Positions 1 through 7,551 are shown, numbered from the stretch's first letter. The stretch is DNA of 64,000 nt from Dethiosulfovibrio faecalis (GCF_021568795.1 NZ_JAKGUE010000010.1:25877-89876), one strand, 5' to 3'. Program-made: numbers and translations. The notes: a model not told the origin generated them from the letters alone.

Positions 1-1475
1 ATGTCCCAGGCCTGGGATATATCCGCCCCCGCCTGCTTTGCTATGCTTTGCAGGGTCCTGTTGGCCCGATGTCCTGCATATCCGCCGTGTAGGACGGTAA
101 GATATTCGTCGATCTTGCTTATATAGAGAGGCCCGTAGTATCTCGCCTTCAAAGTCTCTATTCCCGACTTGGCCATGTGGACCGACCATTCCCAGTCTTC
201 TATCTGAAGCTCCTGCGGTTCTATCCCCATGATGTCGTCTCCGTGTAGACTGACGGGGGGGGTCTTGATCTCCGGAAACGGAGCCCCGCAAGCTGGGCAT
301 ATCTTTGCCGACAGATGGCAGAATTCCTGGCATTGCTCGCAGACTTTCACCGGAGCCTCTCCCGTTCCATCGCCCTTCCGTCTCGGCGGTGCGACGCTCG
401 TTATCGGTCCATGGGAGGATACGACCCCGGCGAAGTCCAGTACCAGACAGTCACCGCCTTGAGGTTTTACCCTCATGCCCCTCCCTGCCATCTGGATATA
501 AAGAGAGGGGCTTTTGGTCGGGCGGCACATGGCCAGAAGATCGATGCCCGGATGGTCGAAACCGGTGGTCAGTACCGAGTTATTGGTGACCGCCCTTATC
601 TCTCCGGCCTTGAACCTTTGCAAAATGATCGCCCGCTCGTCCTTTGGCGTGTTGCCCAGGATCGTTTCTGCGGTAACTCCGGCGGATCTCAACTCGTCTC
701 TCATCGCTATGGCGTGATCCACTCCGGTGCAGAAAAAAAGCCATGACTTCCTATCCCGACCCCATTTCAGGACTTCCTGGACGATGTAGCCGTTGTCCGT
801 TTCGTTGTTCACCGCTTTTTGCAGCTCCGATTCCACGTATTCGCCGCCTCGTGTGGCAACCCCTGCGGTCGAGAGGAGCGTATGGGTCAGTTTCGATCTG
901 AGAGGGGCAAGGTGTCCTTGATTTATCAATTCCTCGATGGTTACAGGTTCTATGAGTGTGGAAAAGAGAGCCGGTTCGTCGGTAATGAGACCGTGTCCAA
1001 GCCGGTAAGGCGTCGCCGTAAGACCGATCACTCGCAGGCTGGGGTTGCTCTGGGTCAGGTCCTCTATGAGGCGGCGGTATCCCCCTTCCTTCTTGTGGGA
1101 GATGAGGTGGCACTCGTCGACGATAACCATGTCGATATGTCCAAGCTGCTCCGCCTTGTTTCTGACCGACTGTATCCCTGCAACGGTGATGGATCGCCCC
1201 AGGTCTCTTTTGCCGAGCCCGGCCGAGTAGACCCCTAGTGGAGCCTCCGGCCAGGCGTTGAATATCTTGTCCGCGTCCTGCTCCAGGAGTTCTTTGACGT
1301 GGCTGAGTATGAGGATTCGAGTCTCCGGCCAGCCCTGCAAAGCATCGAGGCAAAGACCGGCTATGACGTGGCTTTTACCCGAGCCTGTAGGCATTACTAC
1401 GCAGGGATTACCGTCGTTCGCTCTCATCCATTCGTACAGCAGGTCAAGAGCTCTCTGCTGGTAATCTCTTAGAAT
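1..1475 (-). CDS. Phage DEAD/DEAH-box SF2 helicase (C-terminus beyond window)
   Basis: An ATP-dependent nucleic-acid helicase of phage replication type. The frame is open from about 1475 to the window edge, at least 491 codons. It shows motif I (PTGSGKS), motif II (DECH), motif III (TATP) and motif VI (QMAGRGMR). Four cysteines follow in two CxxC pairs (CEQC, CPAC), suggesting a zinc ribbon. No ATG, GTG or TTG lies near the natural N-terminus. The frame begins with ATT at 1475-1473, with a GGAGGTGG ribosome site 7 bases upstream, and it overlaps the stop of the nuclease gene. The first ATG is 16 codons in and would remove the conserved LRDYQQRAL start, so I favour ATT initiation. The function is clear; the start is inferred. 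Confidence 0.9.
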   Translation of the reverse strand, partial: MLRDYQQRALDLLYEWMRANDGNPCVVMPTGSGKSHVIAGLCLDALQGWPETRILILSHVKELLEQDADKIFNAWPEAPLGVYSAGLGKRDLGRSITVAGIQSVRNKAEQLGHIDMVIVDECHLISHKKEGGYRRLIEDLTQSNPSLRVIGLTATPYRLGHGLITDEPALFSTLIEPVTIEELINQGHLAPLRSKLTHTLLSTAGVATRGGEYVESELQKAVNNETDNGYIVQEVLKWGRDRKSWLFFCTGVDHAIAMRDELRSAGVTAETILGNTPKDERAIILQRFKAGEIRAVTNNSVLTTGFDHPGIDLLAMCRPTKSPSLYIQMAGRGMRVKPQGGDCLVLDFAGVVSSHGPITSVAPPRRKGDGTGEAPVKVCEQCQEFCHLSAKICPACGAPFPEIKTPPVSLHGDDIMGIEPQELQIEDWEWSVHMAKSGIETLKARYYGPLYISKIDEYLTVLHGGYAGHRANRTLQSIAKQAGADISQAWD

Positions 1476-2467
1476 GGCACGTCCACCTCCTCTATAGTCT
1501 GACTACCTTCCGCTATGCCTAGGAGTTCCTTGGAGCTGTAGACGTTGGCGTCCGGTTCGCCTACCGCATATTTGACGCCGTTGATAATGTAGTTTGCGCA
1601 TAGTCCGTCCTCCGATCCGCCGAGCCATTCCCAAGGAACCAGATCCGGGTGGATCACGTGATAGGCGCACCCCTCTCTCTGGACATCAAGAGGGATCTCG
1701 CAATTCCCGCCTCTAGCGCAGGTCCACGTACCTTCCGGCGTCGGCGTAACGTGGGCACAGGTCCGACAGTTGACTTCCTTCGTCGTCTTGGAGCCAAAGC
1801 AAAAATCGTGGCAGGGACAGAATCGGCACTGGTACCACGATGGATCTGTGGACAAAGGTTCTGGCATCCGTTCCACCAAGGCGATTCTGTGTCCTCTGTC
1901 GACTAACATCTGAGCCGCCTGCTTGTCGTAATGGACCCGCTCGGTGTAGATCTCGTCGTTGTCCTTGCATACGGCGTAATACAGCCCTCTGTCGATCTTG
2001 GTCCCGTGCATGTAGAGCTGCATCTGACACCAATGCATCGGCTTGGCCGCCTGGAGGCCTTTCGATTGGAGCGTTTTGAAGCTCTTGGCCCCGTGGGTCT
2101 TGCACTCCAGGATATGGCGGCTCTTGAGGGCTTCCGGCACACCGGACTCGATGATTCCGTCGACTGAGCCGGAGACGTGAGATCCGAAGTCGACCCGACT
2201 TTGCTCTCCTCCGGTCGAGTGGATTTTAAGGCCGATGGATTCCAGGTCTTTCACTATGACCGCTTCCTCCATCTGTCCCCGTCTGAAGAGGCGGAGGATT
2301 CGCCCGGGGAACTGTTCGATTACCGCCCATCGGAACGAGAGCCAGAGGAACCGATCGCAGGGATGTCCCAGGAGGGACGCCCCCAGATGGGGGCGCGGCC
2401 CTTCCCGGTGTTCCTGATGGTATTCGTCGATCAGCTCTGCTATGGACGGTCCTTTGGGGATCTCCAT
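1469..2467 (-). CDS. Phage PD-(D/E)XK nuclease, Cas4/RecB-like
   Basis: A 332-residue protein resembling phage-encoded RecB/Cas4-type exonucleases, which act in phage recombination or replication. Visible features are an active-site Asp in SVDGII, followed by an ECKTH segment that fits the ExK half of the PD-(D/E)XK motif. A cysteine-rich C-terminal half (CRFCPCHDFC, then CRTCAH and further Cys) could bind an iron-sulphur cluster or zinc. The gene lies 3 bases after the DUF669 gene and overlaps the start of the helicase, so the three are translated from one message. Which metal or cluster is bound cannot be told from sequence. Confidence 0.75.
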   Translation of the reverse strand: MEIPKGPSIAELIDEYHQEHREGPRPHLGASLLGHPCDRFLWLSFRWAVIEQFPGRILRLFRRGQMEEAVIVKDLESIGLKIHSTGGEQSRVDFGSHVSGSVDGIIESGVPEALKSRHILECKTHGAKSFKTLQSKGLQAAKPMHWCQMQLYMHGTKIDRGLYYAVCKDNDEIYTERVHYDKQAAQMLVDRGHRIALVERMPEPLSTDPSWYQCRFCPCHDFCFGSKTTKEVNCRTCAHVTPTPEGTWTCARGGNCEIPLDVQREGCAYHVIHPDLVPWEWLGGSEDGLCANYIINGVKYAVGEPDANVYSSKELLGIAEGSQTIEEVDVPF

Positions 2468-2470
2468 GGT

Positions 2471-3010
2471 TTACGCTCTTACCCAGGGAGGCGTTACGTT
2501 GCCGGTTTCGCTAGGGGGCGGTGGCGTCGAAGCGGAGCGACTGAAGCCGTTAGCGACCGATCTGTTCGTCGGCTTGTTTGTCGGAGATCCCGTGGGGGAG
2601 CTTCCTACCGGCTTGTAGTCCTTGACCACGTTCTTGGGACCAAATTCCTTGTCGTTTTTGACCTTGACCTTGATCTCCACATCGGCCCCGATCATCTGAT
2701 CGGTGTCCTGGATGGTGGTTTCTCCGATAGCGACAGCTATCTTTTTCATGGTCGCTATCCCGATGTCCACCGCCGTTTGACTGGGATTCTGTACGTTGAT
2801 GATGTCGAAGACCATCCGGCCTTGATAAGACGGTCCGGTTATTTGAAGGGATACGTTGAGATATTTGCCAGTACCAGCCTTGGTATCTTTGACTTCGACT
2901 TTTGTGATTTTCGCGTTGTATGTCCCTGCTGGGATCGGGTCATAGTTGTCGATTTCTTCCAGCTTGACCGCCGATATCGCTCTGGTTGTTTCAGGGGCTA
3001 AGAGTGCCAT
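2471..3010 (-). CDS. DUF669-family phage protein, probable ssDNA-binding
   Basis: A 179-residue protein resembling the phage DUF669 family, usually found beside phage recombination and replication genes. The N-terminal about 120 residues form the conserved body (IPAGTYNAKITKVEVKDTKAG and GRMVFDIINVQNPSQTA). The tail is low in complexity, rich in Pro, Ser, Thr and Asn, and ends PPWVRA, which recalls the flexible tails of single-strand binding proteins. It sits between the Gp157-like gene and the nuclease with 3-base gaps. Single-strand DNA binding is inferred from family context, not shown by a motif. Confidence 0.65.
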   Translation of the reverse strand: MALLAPETTRAISAVKLEEIDNYDPIPAGTYNAKITKVEVKDTKAGTGKYLNVSLQITGPSYQGRMVFDIINVQNPSQTAVDIGIATMKKIAVAIGETTIQDTDQMIGADVEIKVKVKNDKEFGPKNVVKDYKPVGSSPTGSPTNKPTNRSVANGFSRSASTPPPPSETGNVTPPWVRA

Positions 3011-3013
3011 GAT

Positions 3014-3415
3014 TTATACCTCCTTGATTTCTATAGATGGCTTCCCGGGCGTCGCTACAATCGCCTGAGCCAATACGTTGGTTACCTCGGGGCTTGCCTT
3101 ATCCCATTCCCTCTTGTTGATATCCGGTTTCCATCGGAACAGCGTCGAAAGGTAGTCGAATAATCCCGCTTCCTGTGCGACCTTCTGGAGGGCATCGCCG
3201 TCCACTCGTCTGTTGATCTTGCCCTTCACCTTGATCGCAAATCGCCCCGCCTCCATGGAATGAGTTCCTTCAAAGTGTGAGCTGAGACCGGAAAGATCCC
3301 ATATCTTCTGCTCGAGCTCATCCTTCCTTTGTTTGGCCTCTGCCATGTACGCCTTGATCTTCTCTATCTCCTCGGCCATAGATTCCAGAGTCTCGCCGTC
3401 GCCTCTCCAGTTCAT
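3014..3415 (-). CDS. Small coiled-coil phage protein
   Basis: A 133-residue protein beginning MNWRGDGETL, with GGAGG correctly spaced upstream. A longer frame start at 3451 overlaps the ATPase gene and is less likely. Residues about 8 to 40 are Glu/Lys-rich and look like a coiled coil. The C-terminal half has a conserved-looking core (LFRWKPDINKREWD). It sits directly between the phage ATPase (1-base gap) and the DUF669 gene, so it probably belongs to the recombination module, like the Gp157 or Gam-type small proteins of other phages. I do not recognise a defined catalytic motif. Confidence 0.65.
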   Translation of the reverse strand: MNWRGDGETLESMAEEIEKIKAYMAEAKQRKDELEQKIWDLSGLSSHFEGTHSMEAGRFAIKVKGKINRRVDGDALQKVAQEAGLFDYLSTLFRWKPDINKREWDKASPEVTNVLAQAIVATPGKPSIEIKEV

Positions 3416-3416
3416 T

Positions 3417-4091
3417 TCAATTGCCTCCGATCTTCTTGATGATTGCCCCAAGATCTGGGACTTCCCAGGGATCTAACCGACCGGATCGGTCTTTTGCCGT
3501 CCAGAGTCCGTCCGGCTCGCACATCAGGGCTCTTTGGGATACTCCATCGGCGTCTTTCTCCACCCGTAGGGCGAGGACTTCGTCGAAGAAGTACGGAAGC
3601 TGCTGACCGGTCTTGTTACCGGGCATCGAAGGGTAATACATGATGCGTCCCATCTCATCCTGGGCCTTCTCCATCTTTGCGGAGAAGTAGACGTGTTTCC
3701 CCGAGATATCCCGAAAGGCCCGAATCAGGTCGGTCATCTGGTCTTGCATGGCCCCGTAGGCTTGCCTCGGATCTTTGGCCGTTTTTTTCTCTGCCGATAG
3801 GACGACTTCGGCTATTTCCGATATGGAGTCCAGGGCGACCGAGGTAAATGTCTTGGCCTCGTCCGAACCTGTTACCCACTGGTAGGCATCACCCAGGTCT
3901 CCCATATTGGAGATCTCTATATATGGGATCTCCGTCCCCTGAAGAGATAAAAGGCCACCTTCCGCCGACAGGATGATCGGGTTAGGCAGTGTCTTGATAA
4001 GGGAGGTTTTCCCCGCTCCGGCGGCACCGTAGACCAGAACTTTTACTCCGTTGGCGCTTAAACTACTGGTGCTTTTCAGGCTTATCGCCAT
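3417..4091 (-). CDS. Phage AAA-family nucleotide-binding protein
   Basis: A 224-residue P-loop ATPase of the type found next to phage recombinases. The Walker A motif GAAGAGKTS is near residue 22, and an SVALDSI segment near residue 87 fits Walker B. The start chosen is ATG at 4091, preceded by GGAGGTG, and it overlaps the upstream gene's TAA as TAATG, indicating coupled translation. A longer start at 4112 lacks a ribosome site. It is likely a DNA-dependent ATPase or recombination mediator of the early operon; the precise substrate is unknown. Confidence 0.75.
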   Translation of the reverse strand: MAISLKSTSSLSANGVKVLVYGAAGAGKTSLIKTLPNPIILSAEGGLLSLQGTEIPYIEISNMGDLGDAYQWVTGSDEAKTFTSVALDSISEIAEVVLSAEKKTAKDPRQAYGAMQDQMTDLIRAFRDISGKHVYFSAKMEKAQDEMGRIMYYPSMPGNKTGQQLPYFFDEVLALRVEKDADGVSQRALMCEPDGLWTAKDRSGRLDPWEVPDLGAIIKKIGGN

Positions 4092-4588
4092 TACGACACC
4101 TCCTCCATGCATTCGTCTACGAGGTCCATGTCGTAGGCGTCCGATACCGAGATTTTCTCGCCGTTTAGGAAGGCACAGTGGAACGTCGCCTCTTCCAGAG
4201 GAATGTCCGGTATAGTCCTGCCCCGGGTTGAAAAGAGTTCGTCCAGCTGATCCACGGCAACGAAGACTTTTCCAGGCTCTTTGATGGACGCAACTCTGGC
4301 GTCTTCTATCTGAGCTACGACTTGGCTGTAGTGCAGTGTCCGTTCCTGCGTCTTGTATATGCTCGCGGCCCTTTGTTTTTCCGTCTTGGCTCCTTCGGCT
4401 CTGAGAGTCGCTTTCTCCAAGGCCGTCTGAGCTTTGGAGTAGGCTTCGTCTTTGTAGTCCAGAGGGAGCCCCTCCTCGGCAAAAACGTGTCCCTGCCCTT
4501 CATCGTCGAAGACCGCATCTACTGCCGTCGGTTGGTTGGGTACCGGCACCAATTTCATATTCGGGTTGTCGTCTGCAAAGGACGCCAT
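4091..4588 (-). CDS. Hypothetical phage early protein
   Basis: I do not recognise this 165-residue protein. The middle section (about residues 45 to 85) is rich in Ala, Lys and Glu and probably a long helix or coiled coil (EAYSKAQTALEKATLR). The C-terminal third is acidic and more globular-looking. Its stop overlaps the start of the ATPase gene by one base, and its start overlaps a 54-codon gene upstream. Position in the operon suggests a role in early phage replication or recombination, but this is guilt by association only. Confidence 0.55.
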   Translation of the reverse strand: MASFADDNPNMKLVPVPNQPTAVDAVFDDEGQGHVFAEEGLPLDYKDEAYSKAQTALEKATLRAEGAKTEKQRAASIYKTQERTLHYSQVVAQIEDARVASIKEPGKVFVAVDQLDELFSTRGRTIPDIPLEEATFHCAFLNGEKISVSDAYDMDLVDECMEEVS

Positions 4589-4719
4589 TTGTCTGCCTCC
4601 ATTCCTCTGTCCATCTCCTCGTAGATATGGGATTCCCGTCTTTCGTCTCTGTCTATTTCATTCGCCATGTCCCTGTAGTAGTCGTAGGAGCTGTCATAGT
4701 TCCGTGGATCGAGGTACAT
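4555..4719 (-). CDS. Very small acidic phage protein, 54 aa
   Basis: An open frame of 54 codons starting MYLDPRNYDSS and ending TTTRI. It has an AAAGGAG ribosome site upstream and an in-frame GTG two codons earlier (4725). The composition is highly charged and tyrosine-rich, with Asp/Glu and Arg runs that look coding rather than random. It overlaps the next gene's first 34 bases in another frame, as small phage genes often do. No family is recognised. The start and the reality of the gene rest on ribosome site, spacing and composition only. Confidence 0.5.
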   Translation of the reverse strand: MYLDPRNYDSSYDYYRDMANEIDRDERRESHIYEEMDRGMEADKWRPLQTTTRI

Positions 4720-4721
4720 AC

Positions 4722-4934
4722 TCACCGGCTCCTTTGTGTTAAAATGAGGTTCTGGTGCATCTTGCTTTGTCCCTCGCTCTCGGCGGCTACCGAAGCGGGG
4801 GATTTTTTGTATTCGTCGATCAACCTCAACCGGTTCGTCTCGCCCCTTCTGGCAGACTCACGCTTCATTTCGTATGGCAAAAAACAAAGGTCTTCGAGCT
4901 CTTTGAGCTTCATGCTTCCCCAGGTTCCGTTCAT
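4722..4934 (-). CDS. Hypothetical small phage protein, 70 aa
   Basis: A 70-residue protein starting MNGTWGSMKLKELEDL. The start is ATG at 4934, with GGAGG 7 bases upstream, and it overlaps the TGA of the preceding 50-codon gene as ATGA. A longer frame beginning at 5027 is possible, but its extra N-terminus is arginine/proline-rich and has no ribosome site. The protein is charged, with no membrane segment. No family or function recognised. Confidence 0.5.
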   Translation of the reverse strand: MNGTWGSMKLKELEDLCFLPYEMKRESARRGETNRLRLIDEYKKSPASVAAESEGQSKMHQNLILTQRSR

Positions 4935-5083
4935 CTCCTTACCTCCCGGTACAGCCTCACCACCTGCCCCGGTGGCAGGACTTCTTTGATGGGGACCATT
5001 AGCCTGTTCATGTCGATCTCGTACCACCTAGGACCGAATAGACGCCGCCTTATCACTCTGGCGAGTTTACTTACCCACCACAT
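4931..5083 (-). CDS. Very small basic phage protein, 50 aa
   Basis: A 50-codon gene from ATG at 5083 (MWWVSKLARVIRRR...) to TGA at 4931. A GGAG ribosome site lies 7 bases upstream. It overlaps the end of the 75-residue gene before it by 17 bases and the start of the next gene by ATGA, so it fits a translationally coupled chain. It has an amphipathic, Arg-rich N-terminus followed by a compact hydrophobic segment. No family recognised. Confidence 0.5.
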   Translation of the reverse strand: MWWVSKLARVIRRRLFGPRWYEIDMNRLMVPIKEVLPPGQVVRLYREVRR

Positions 5084-5294
5084 CGGCTGTCTCCGCTATG
5101 GCTTGTAGAGATATCAGATCTCGTCTAGGGTCCCGCCGGTTTCCGTCCGCCAACGCCTCGCAAAGCTCCAAGATGGCTTCGTCCTTGCCTACGAGGCTAC
5201 CGTTTTTGATAAGGACCTGCCCTGCACTCGTCTCAAATACCGCCGTTCCGCTTGCCTCGAATGCGCGCTTTGCCCTTTCTGTCTCTGTCATCAT
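5067..5294 (-). CDS. Hypothetical small phage protein, 75 aa
   Basis: A 75-residue protein with two adjacent ATG codons at the start and AGGAGG 8 bases upstream. It is a mix of short strands and helices (TAVFETSAGQVLIKNGSLVGKDE, split by charged residues) with no membrane segment. It overlaps the HTH gene upstream by 62 bases and the 50-residue gene downstream by 17. I do not recognise the family; it is called on ribosome site, length and position in the early operon. Confidence 0.5.
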   Translation of the reverse strand: MMTETERAKRAFEASGTAVFETSAGQVLIKNGSLVGKDEAILELCEALADGNRRDPRRDLISLQAIAETADVVGK

Positions 5295-5658
5295 TACCTG
5301 AACCTCCTTCGTGATATGGTTGTCGAGTAGGAGAATTGAAATACTCCTTCACGTCCGCTGCCCTCCAACGGGTGATTGCGCCTTTTTCAAACGGAGGGGG
5401 AAACTTGCCTGCCTCCACACGTCTGTACAATGTCGAGATTGAGTAGGTGGTTATCTTGCTCACCTCTTCAGGAGTCAAAAGCATCGGCTGAACAGCGAAA
5501 GAAGCTATCCGTTTTTCCAAAGACGCTATCGACTTTTCCAGAGAATCTAGGCGATCCGTTCCTACTCCTGATTTGACGGCATCAATCAGAATTGGCATCA
5601 GCATCTCTGCAACTCGTGCCGTTATGGTCTCTTCCAAAGTCGCCGCCTGCGTGGGCAT
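5233..5658 (-). CDS. HTH (AlpA/MerR-like) DNA-binding protein
   Basis: A 141-residue probable DNA-binding protein. The N-terminal about 50 residues form a predicted coiled coil with repeated SLEKSIASLEKR. Residues about 58 to 110 form a winged HTH of the AlpA/excisionase type, starting at LLTPEEVSKIT and including STLYRRVEAGKFPPP and an Arg-Trp-Arg wing (ITRWRAADVKEYF). The start is ATG at 5658 with GGAGGTG 7 bases upstream. Such proteins act as excisionases or as phage regulators. It lies far from the integrase, so a transcriptional role is as likely as excision. Confidence 0.7.
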   Translation of the reverse strand: MPTQAATLEETITARVAEMLMPILIDAVKSGVGTDRLDSLEKSIASLEKRIASFAVQPMLLTPEEVSKITTYSISTLYRRVEAGKFPPPFEKGAITRWRAADVKEYFNSPTRQPYHEGGSGNDDRDRKGKARIRGKRNGGI

Positions 5659-5693
5659 TTAGACACCTCCTTATCAAACTCGTTTTTGATTGT

Positions 5694-6119
5694 TCAGCTT
5701 GCCGCCCACATGCGGCGTCCGCCTGATCCTCGTCGTGGAATCCATCCGAGCTGTCTTAACGCAAATCCTGTGCTCGTCCTGCCCGGCGGGACTATTCCGT
5801 AATATGAGCACCACTCGATCAGTCTTTCCCTTATCTCGGAGGAACTGACCAACCTTCCTATCGAGTTTTCTTCCATGAACGCCGTGACAATGTCGAGAGT
5901 CCTTTCACTCGTAATGCCTACGCCGGATTTCGGCCTGGTCTTGATCCTCTTAGGCAAGACGAGATGTCCCGTGATCAATCCCGCAACCTCGGCCACCAAG
6001 GAATCCATCGGTTCGGAAGAGATGTGGTCTTTGGTCAACTGGATGAGGTTAAGAAGCTCCCTGCATTGGTTCTTTTGCTTGAACATGTCCTGAGCCGCGA
6101 GGTCTAAGTCGTTGTTCAT
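5694..6119 (-). CDS. Hypothetical phage protein with winged-helix-like C-terminus
   Basis: A 141-residue protein. The ATG at 6119 (MNNDLDLAAQ) has GGAGG 7 bases upstream and is preferred over the GTG at 6122. The C-terminal about 65 residues (from RTLDIVTAFMEENS to GGRRMWAAS) contain a helix-turn-helix-like arrangement and an Arg/Gly-rich end. They recall the C-terminal winged-helix modules of phage primase or helicase-loader proteins, but this is only a resemblance. The start overlaps the stop of the 63-residue gene upstream. Confidence 0.5.
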   Translation of the reverse strand: MNNDLDLAAQDMFKQKNQCRELLNLIQLTKDHISSEPMDSLVAEVAGLITGHLVLPKRIKTRPKSGVGITSERTLDIVTAFMEENSIGRLVSSSEIRERLIEWCSYYGIVPPGRTSTGFALRQLGWIPRRGSGGRRMWAAS

Positions 6120-6310
6120 CACTTCACCTCCTCCTCAAATCCGACATCGGCCAAAAGCCTGGCTACGGCCCTGTTTTCCTTCTGCATCGTCCTCAGATAT
6201 TCCACCGTGCTTACGTCATCCGCTTTGCCATCTGCCAGATCCTCCAAATACCGCAGCACTTCTCCCGGCTCATTGCTCCTGAGATAGAGATTGGCGTGCA
6301 GCTCCACCAC
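6119..6310 (-). CDS. Hypothetical small phage protein (start uncertain)
   Basis: At least 63 residues from GTG at 6310. The frame stays open upstream as far as the repressor gene's stop and reads plausibly as protein (IPEAGGRSLAGGLCEVVELHANLYL, interrupted here only by choice of start). A strong GGAGGAGG lies at the upstream edge, close to in-frame ATC and CTG codons. Initiation could therefore be at a rare start near 6352 to 6342, or at GTG with a weak site. The C-terminus overlaps the next gene by ATGA. No family recognised. Confidence 0.5.
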   Translation of the reverse strand: MVELHANLYLRSNEPGEVLRYLEDLADGKADDVSTVEYLRTMQKENRAVARLLADVGFEEEVK

Positions 6311-6354
6311 CTCGCAGAGTCCCCCTGCTAGAGACCTCCCTCCGGCCTCCGGGA

Positions 6355-6618
6355 TCAGGCGGATGTAACCTCCTCCTTCTCCCGGGGGTGGGGAGGGTTT
6401 GAGATTTCTGCCGCCTCAAGAGGCGTAAGTATCTCCATAAGGTCTAATGCGACAGCAATTTGCACCCGCGCCTTGTCAGAGATGCCTCTTTTCCCGTTTT
6501 CGATCTGAGAAATTTGATTTTGACGGAGCCCTACCATCTCTCCCAGTGATTCTTGGGAAAGGTTCCTTTCTTTCCGTCGAGAAGCTATTAAGGCTCCCCT
6601 TCTTCCCTTTGCGTCCAC
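6355..6618 (-). CDS. Cro-like XRE-family HTH regulator
   Basis: An 87-residue protein with a single N-terminal HTH_3 domain (about residues 8 to 62; SQESLGEMVGLRQNQISQIENGKRG, split around the recognition helix) and a short acidic tail. It is the first gene of the leftward early operon and is divergent from the CI-like repressor, as Cro is. GTG at 6618 is chosen because GGGAGG is 9 bases upstream; a TTG two codons earlier is too close to that site. It probably binds the palindromes between the two genes. Confidence 0.8.
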   Translation of the reverse strand: MDAKGRRGALIASRRKERNLSQESLGEMVGLRQNQISQIENGKRGISDKARVQIAVALDLMEILTPLEAAEISNPPHPREKEEVTSA

Positions 6619-6641
6619 AGACAACCACCTCCCTTCTTGCC

Positions 6642-6749
6642 AAGAGAATATATCTCTTAAAGTGATATGTCAAGCACATAATCCCTAAAAGAAGTACAAA
6701 ATATCTCTTTTAGGAGGTTCACTTATAGATCACAAAATGAGATATTGTG
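6642..6749. promoter_or_regulatory. Divergent operator region between Cro-like and CI-like genes
   Basis: Three palindromic elements lie in the gap between the divergent repressors. The first is AAGAGA-N5-TCTCTT at 6642-6658. The second has arms TAAAAGA and TCTTTTA at 6686-6712 and contains ATATCTC. The third is CACAA-N9-TTGTG at 6731-6749, with GAGATATT inside. The core word ATATCTC (or its complement) recurs in all three, as expected of a lambda-like set of operators bound by both regulators. Which protein binds which site is not known. Confidence 0.6.
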
Positions 6750-6765
6750 ATTGGGGGTGGGGCAA

Positions 6766-7512
6766 ATGGGATATTCAGAGATGGAGAAAAAACTTATCAG
6801 AGGAGATCGATTGAAATTTTTAAGGGAAAAGTTAGATCTGTCTCAAGGGGAACTGGGAGAGCTTGCGGGGATAGCACAAAATCACATCAGCTCTATTGAA
6901 ACTGGCAAAAGAGGAGCTTCTGATAAAACTAAGAAAAGATTGGCCGAAGCACTCAAAACAAATGTTTCTTATCTCATTGGCGAAACCGACGATCCAGCCC
7001 CACAGGACAGCCCACCAGGCGATACCTTCCCGTTCAAAAAACTATTCGAGCGGGAGGAATGGAGACAATTTCCAGTACTGGAACCAACCGTCGTCGCTTG
7101 TGCGGGATACGGGAATGGGGGGATGACTACGATTTACGCCGACGCGGAGGAATTTATCCCTCTGCCAGCGTCCATGGTGGGGACCATCTCGGTAGATCCG
7201 GGGAAGTACCCTTTTGCGCTTCGTATTGAAGGAGACAGTATGGAAGATGCGGGGATAGTCGACGGGTCGTATGTGCTTGTCAACCCGGCAGAGGAGGTGT
7301 ACGACGGAGATCCAGCACTTGTTATCTTTGGAAGGAACAGTAATTGCGCCGTAAAGTGGGTTTATTTTCACAACGACGGAGGCGTAGAGTTACGATCCGC
7401 TTCGTTGAAGTACCCTCCGAGGGCCTTTTCTGTTGAGGACATTGAGGAAGGGCTATTCCATATTGTTGGGAAAGTGGTTTGGACCGGAGGGAAGCCTCGA
7501 TCAGGGGCGTAG
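6766..7512 (+). CDS. CI-like prophage repressor, S24/LexA-type autoprotease
   Basis: A 248-residue repressor likely to keep the prophage silent and to be inactivated by RecA-stimulated self-cleavage. The N-terminal HTH_3 domain spans about residues 13 to 72. The C-terminal S24 peptidase domain has Ser158 in EGDSMED and Lys197 in AVKW as catalytic dyad. An Ala113-Gly114 bond in ACAGYG is a standard cleavage site. ATG at 6766 is chosen, with a G-rich ribosome site upstream; a TTG at 6751 is possible. It is transcribed away from the Cro-like gene. The intact dyad and cleavage site suggest an SOS-inducible prophage. Confidence 0.88.
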   Translation: MGYSEMEKKLIRGDRLKFLREKLDLSQGELGELAGIAQNHISSIETGKRGASDKTKKRLAEALKTNVSYLIGETDDPAPQDSPPGDTFPFKKLFEREEWRQFPVLEPTVVACAGYGNGGMTTIYADAEEFIPLPASMVGTISVDPGKYPFALRIEGDSMEDAGIVDGSYVLVNPAEEVYDGDPALVIFGRNSNCAVKWVYFHNDGGVELRSASLKYPPRAFSVEDIEEGLFHIVGKVVWTGGKPRSGA

Positions 7513-7551
7513 CGAGGAAAAACACAGAGCAAAAATTTCAACAAAAAGAAG

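Noticed and set aside
751..1353. Minus-strand 200-codon frame near the window start
   Set aside because: It is another frame of the helicase, whose motifs I, II, III and VI are intact in the true frame.
6751..6766. TTG start for the CI-like repressor
   Set aside because: The ATG at 6766 has the G-rich ribosome site in place, while TTG 6751 lies inside the operator region without one.
6766..7512. LexA (host SOS regulator)
   Set aside because: The HTH is of XRE/CI type and not the LexA winged helix, and the gene is divergent from a Cro-like gene within a prophage.
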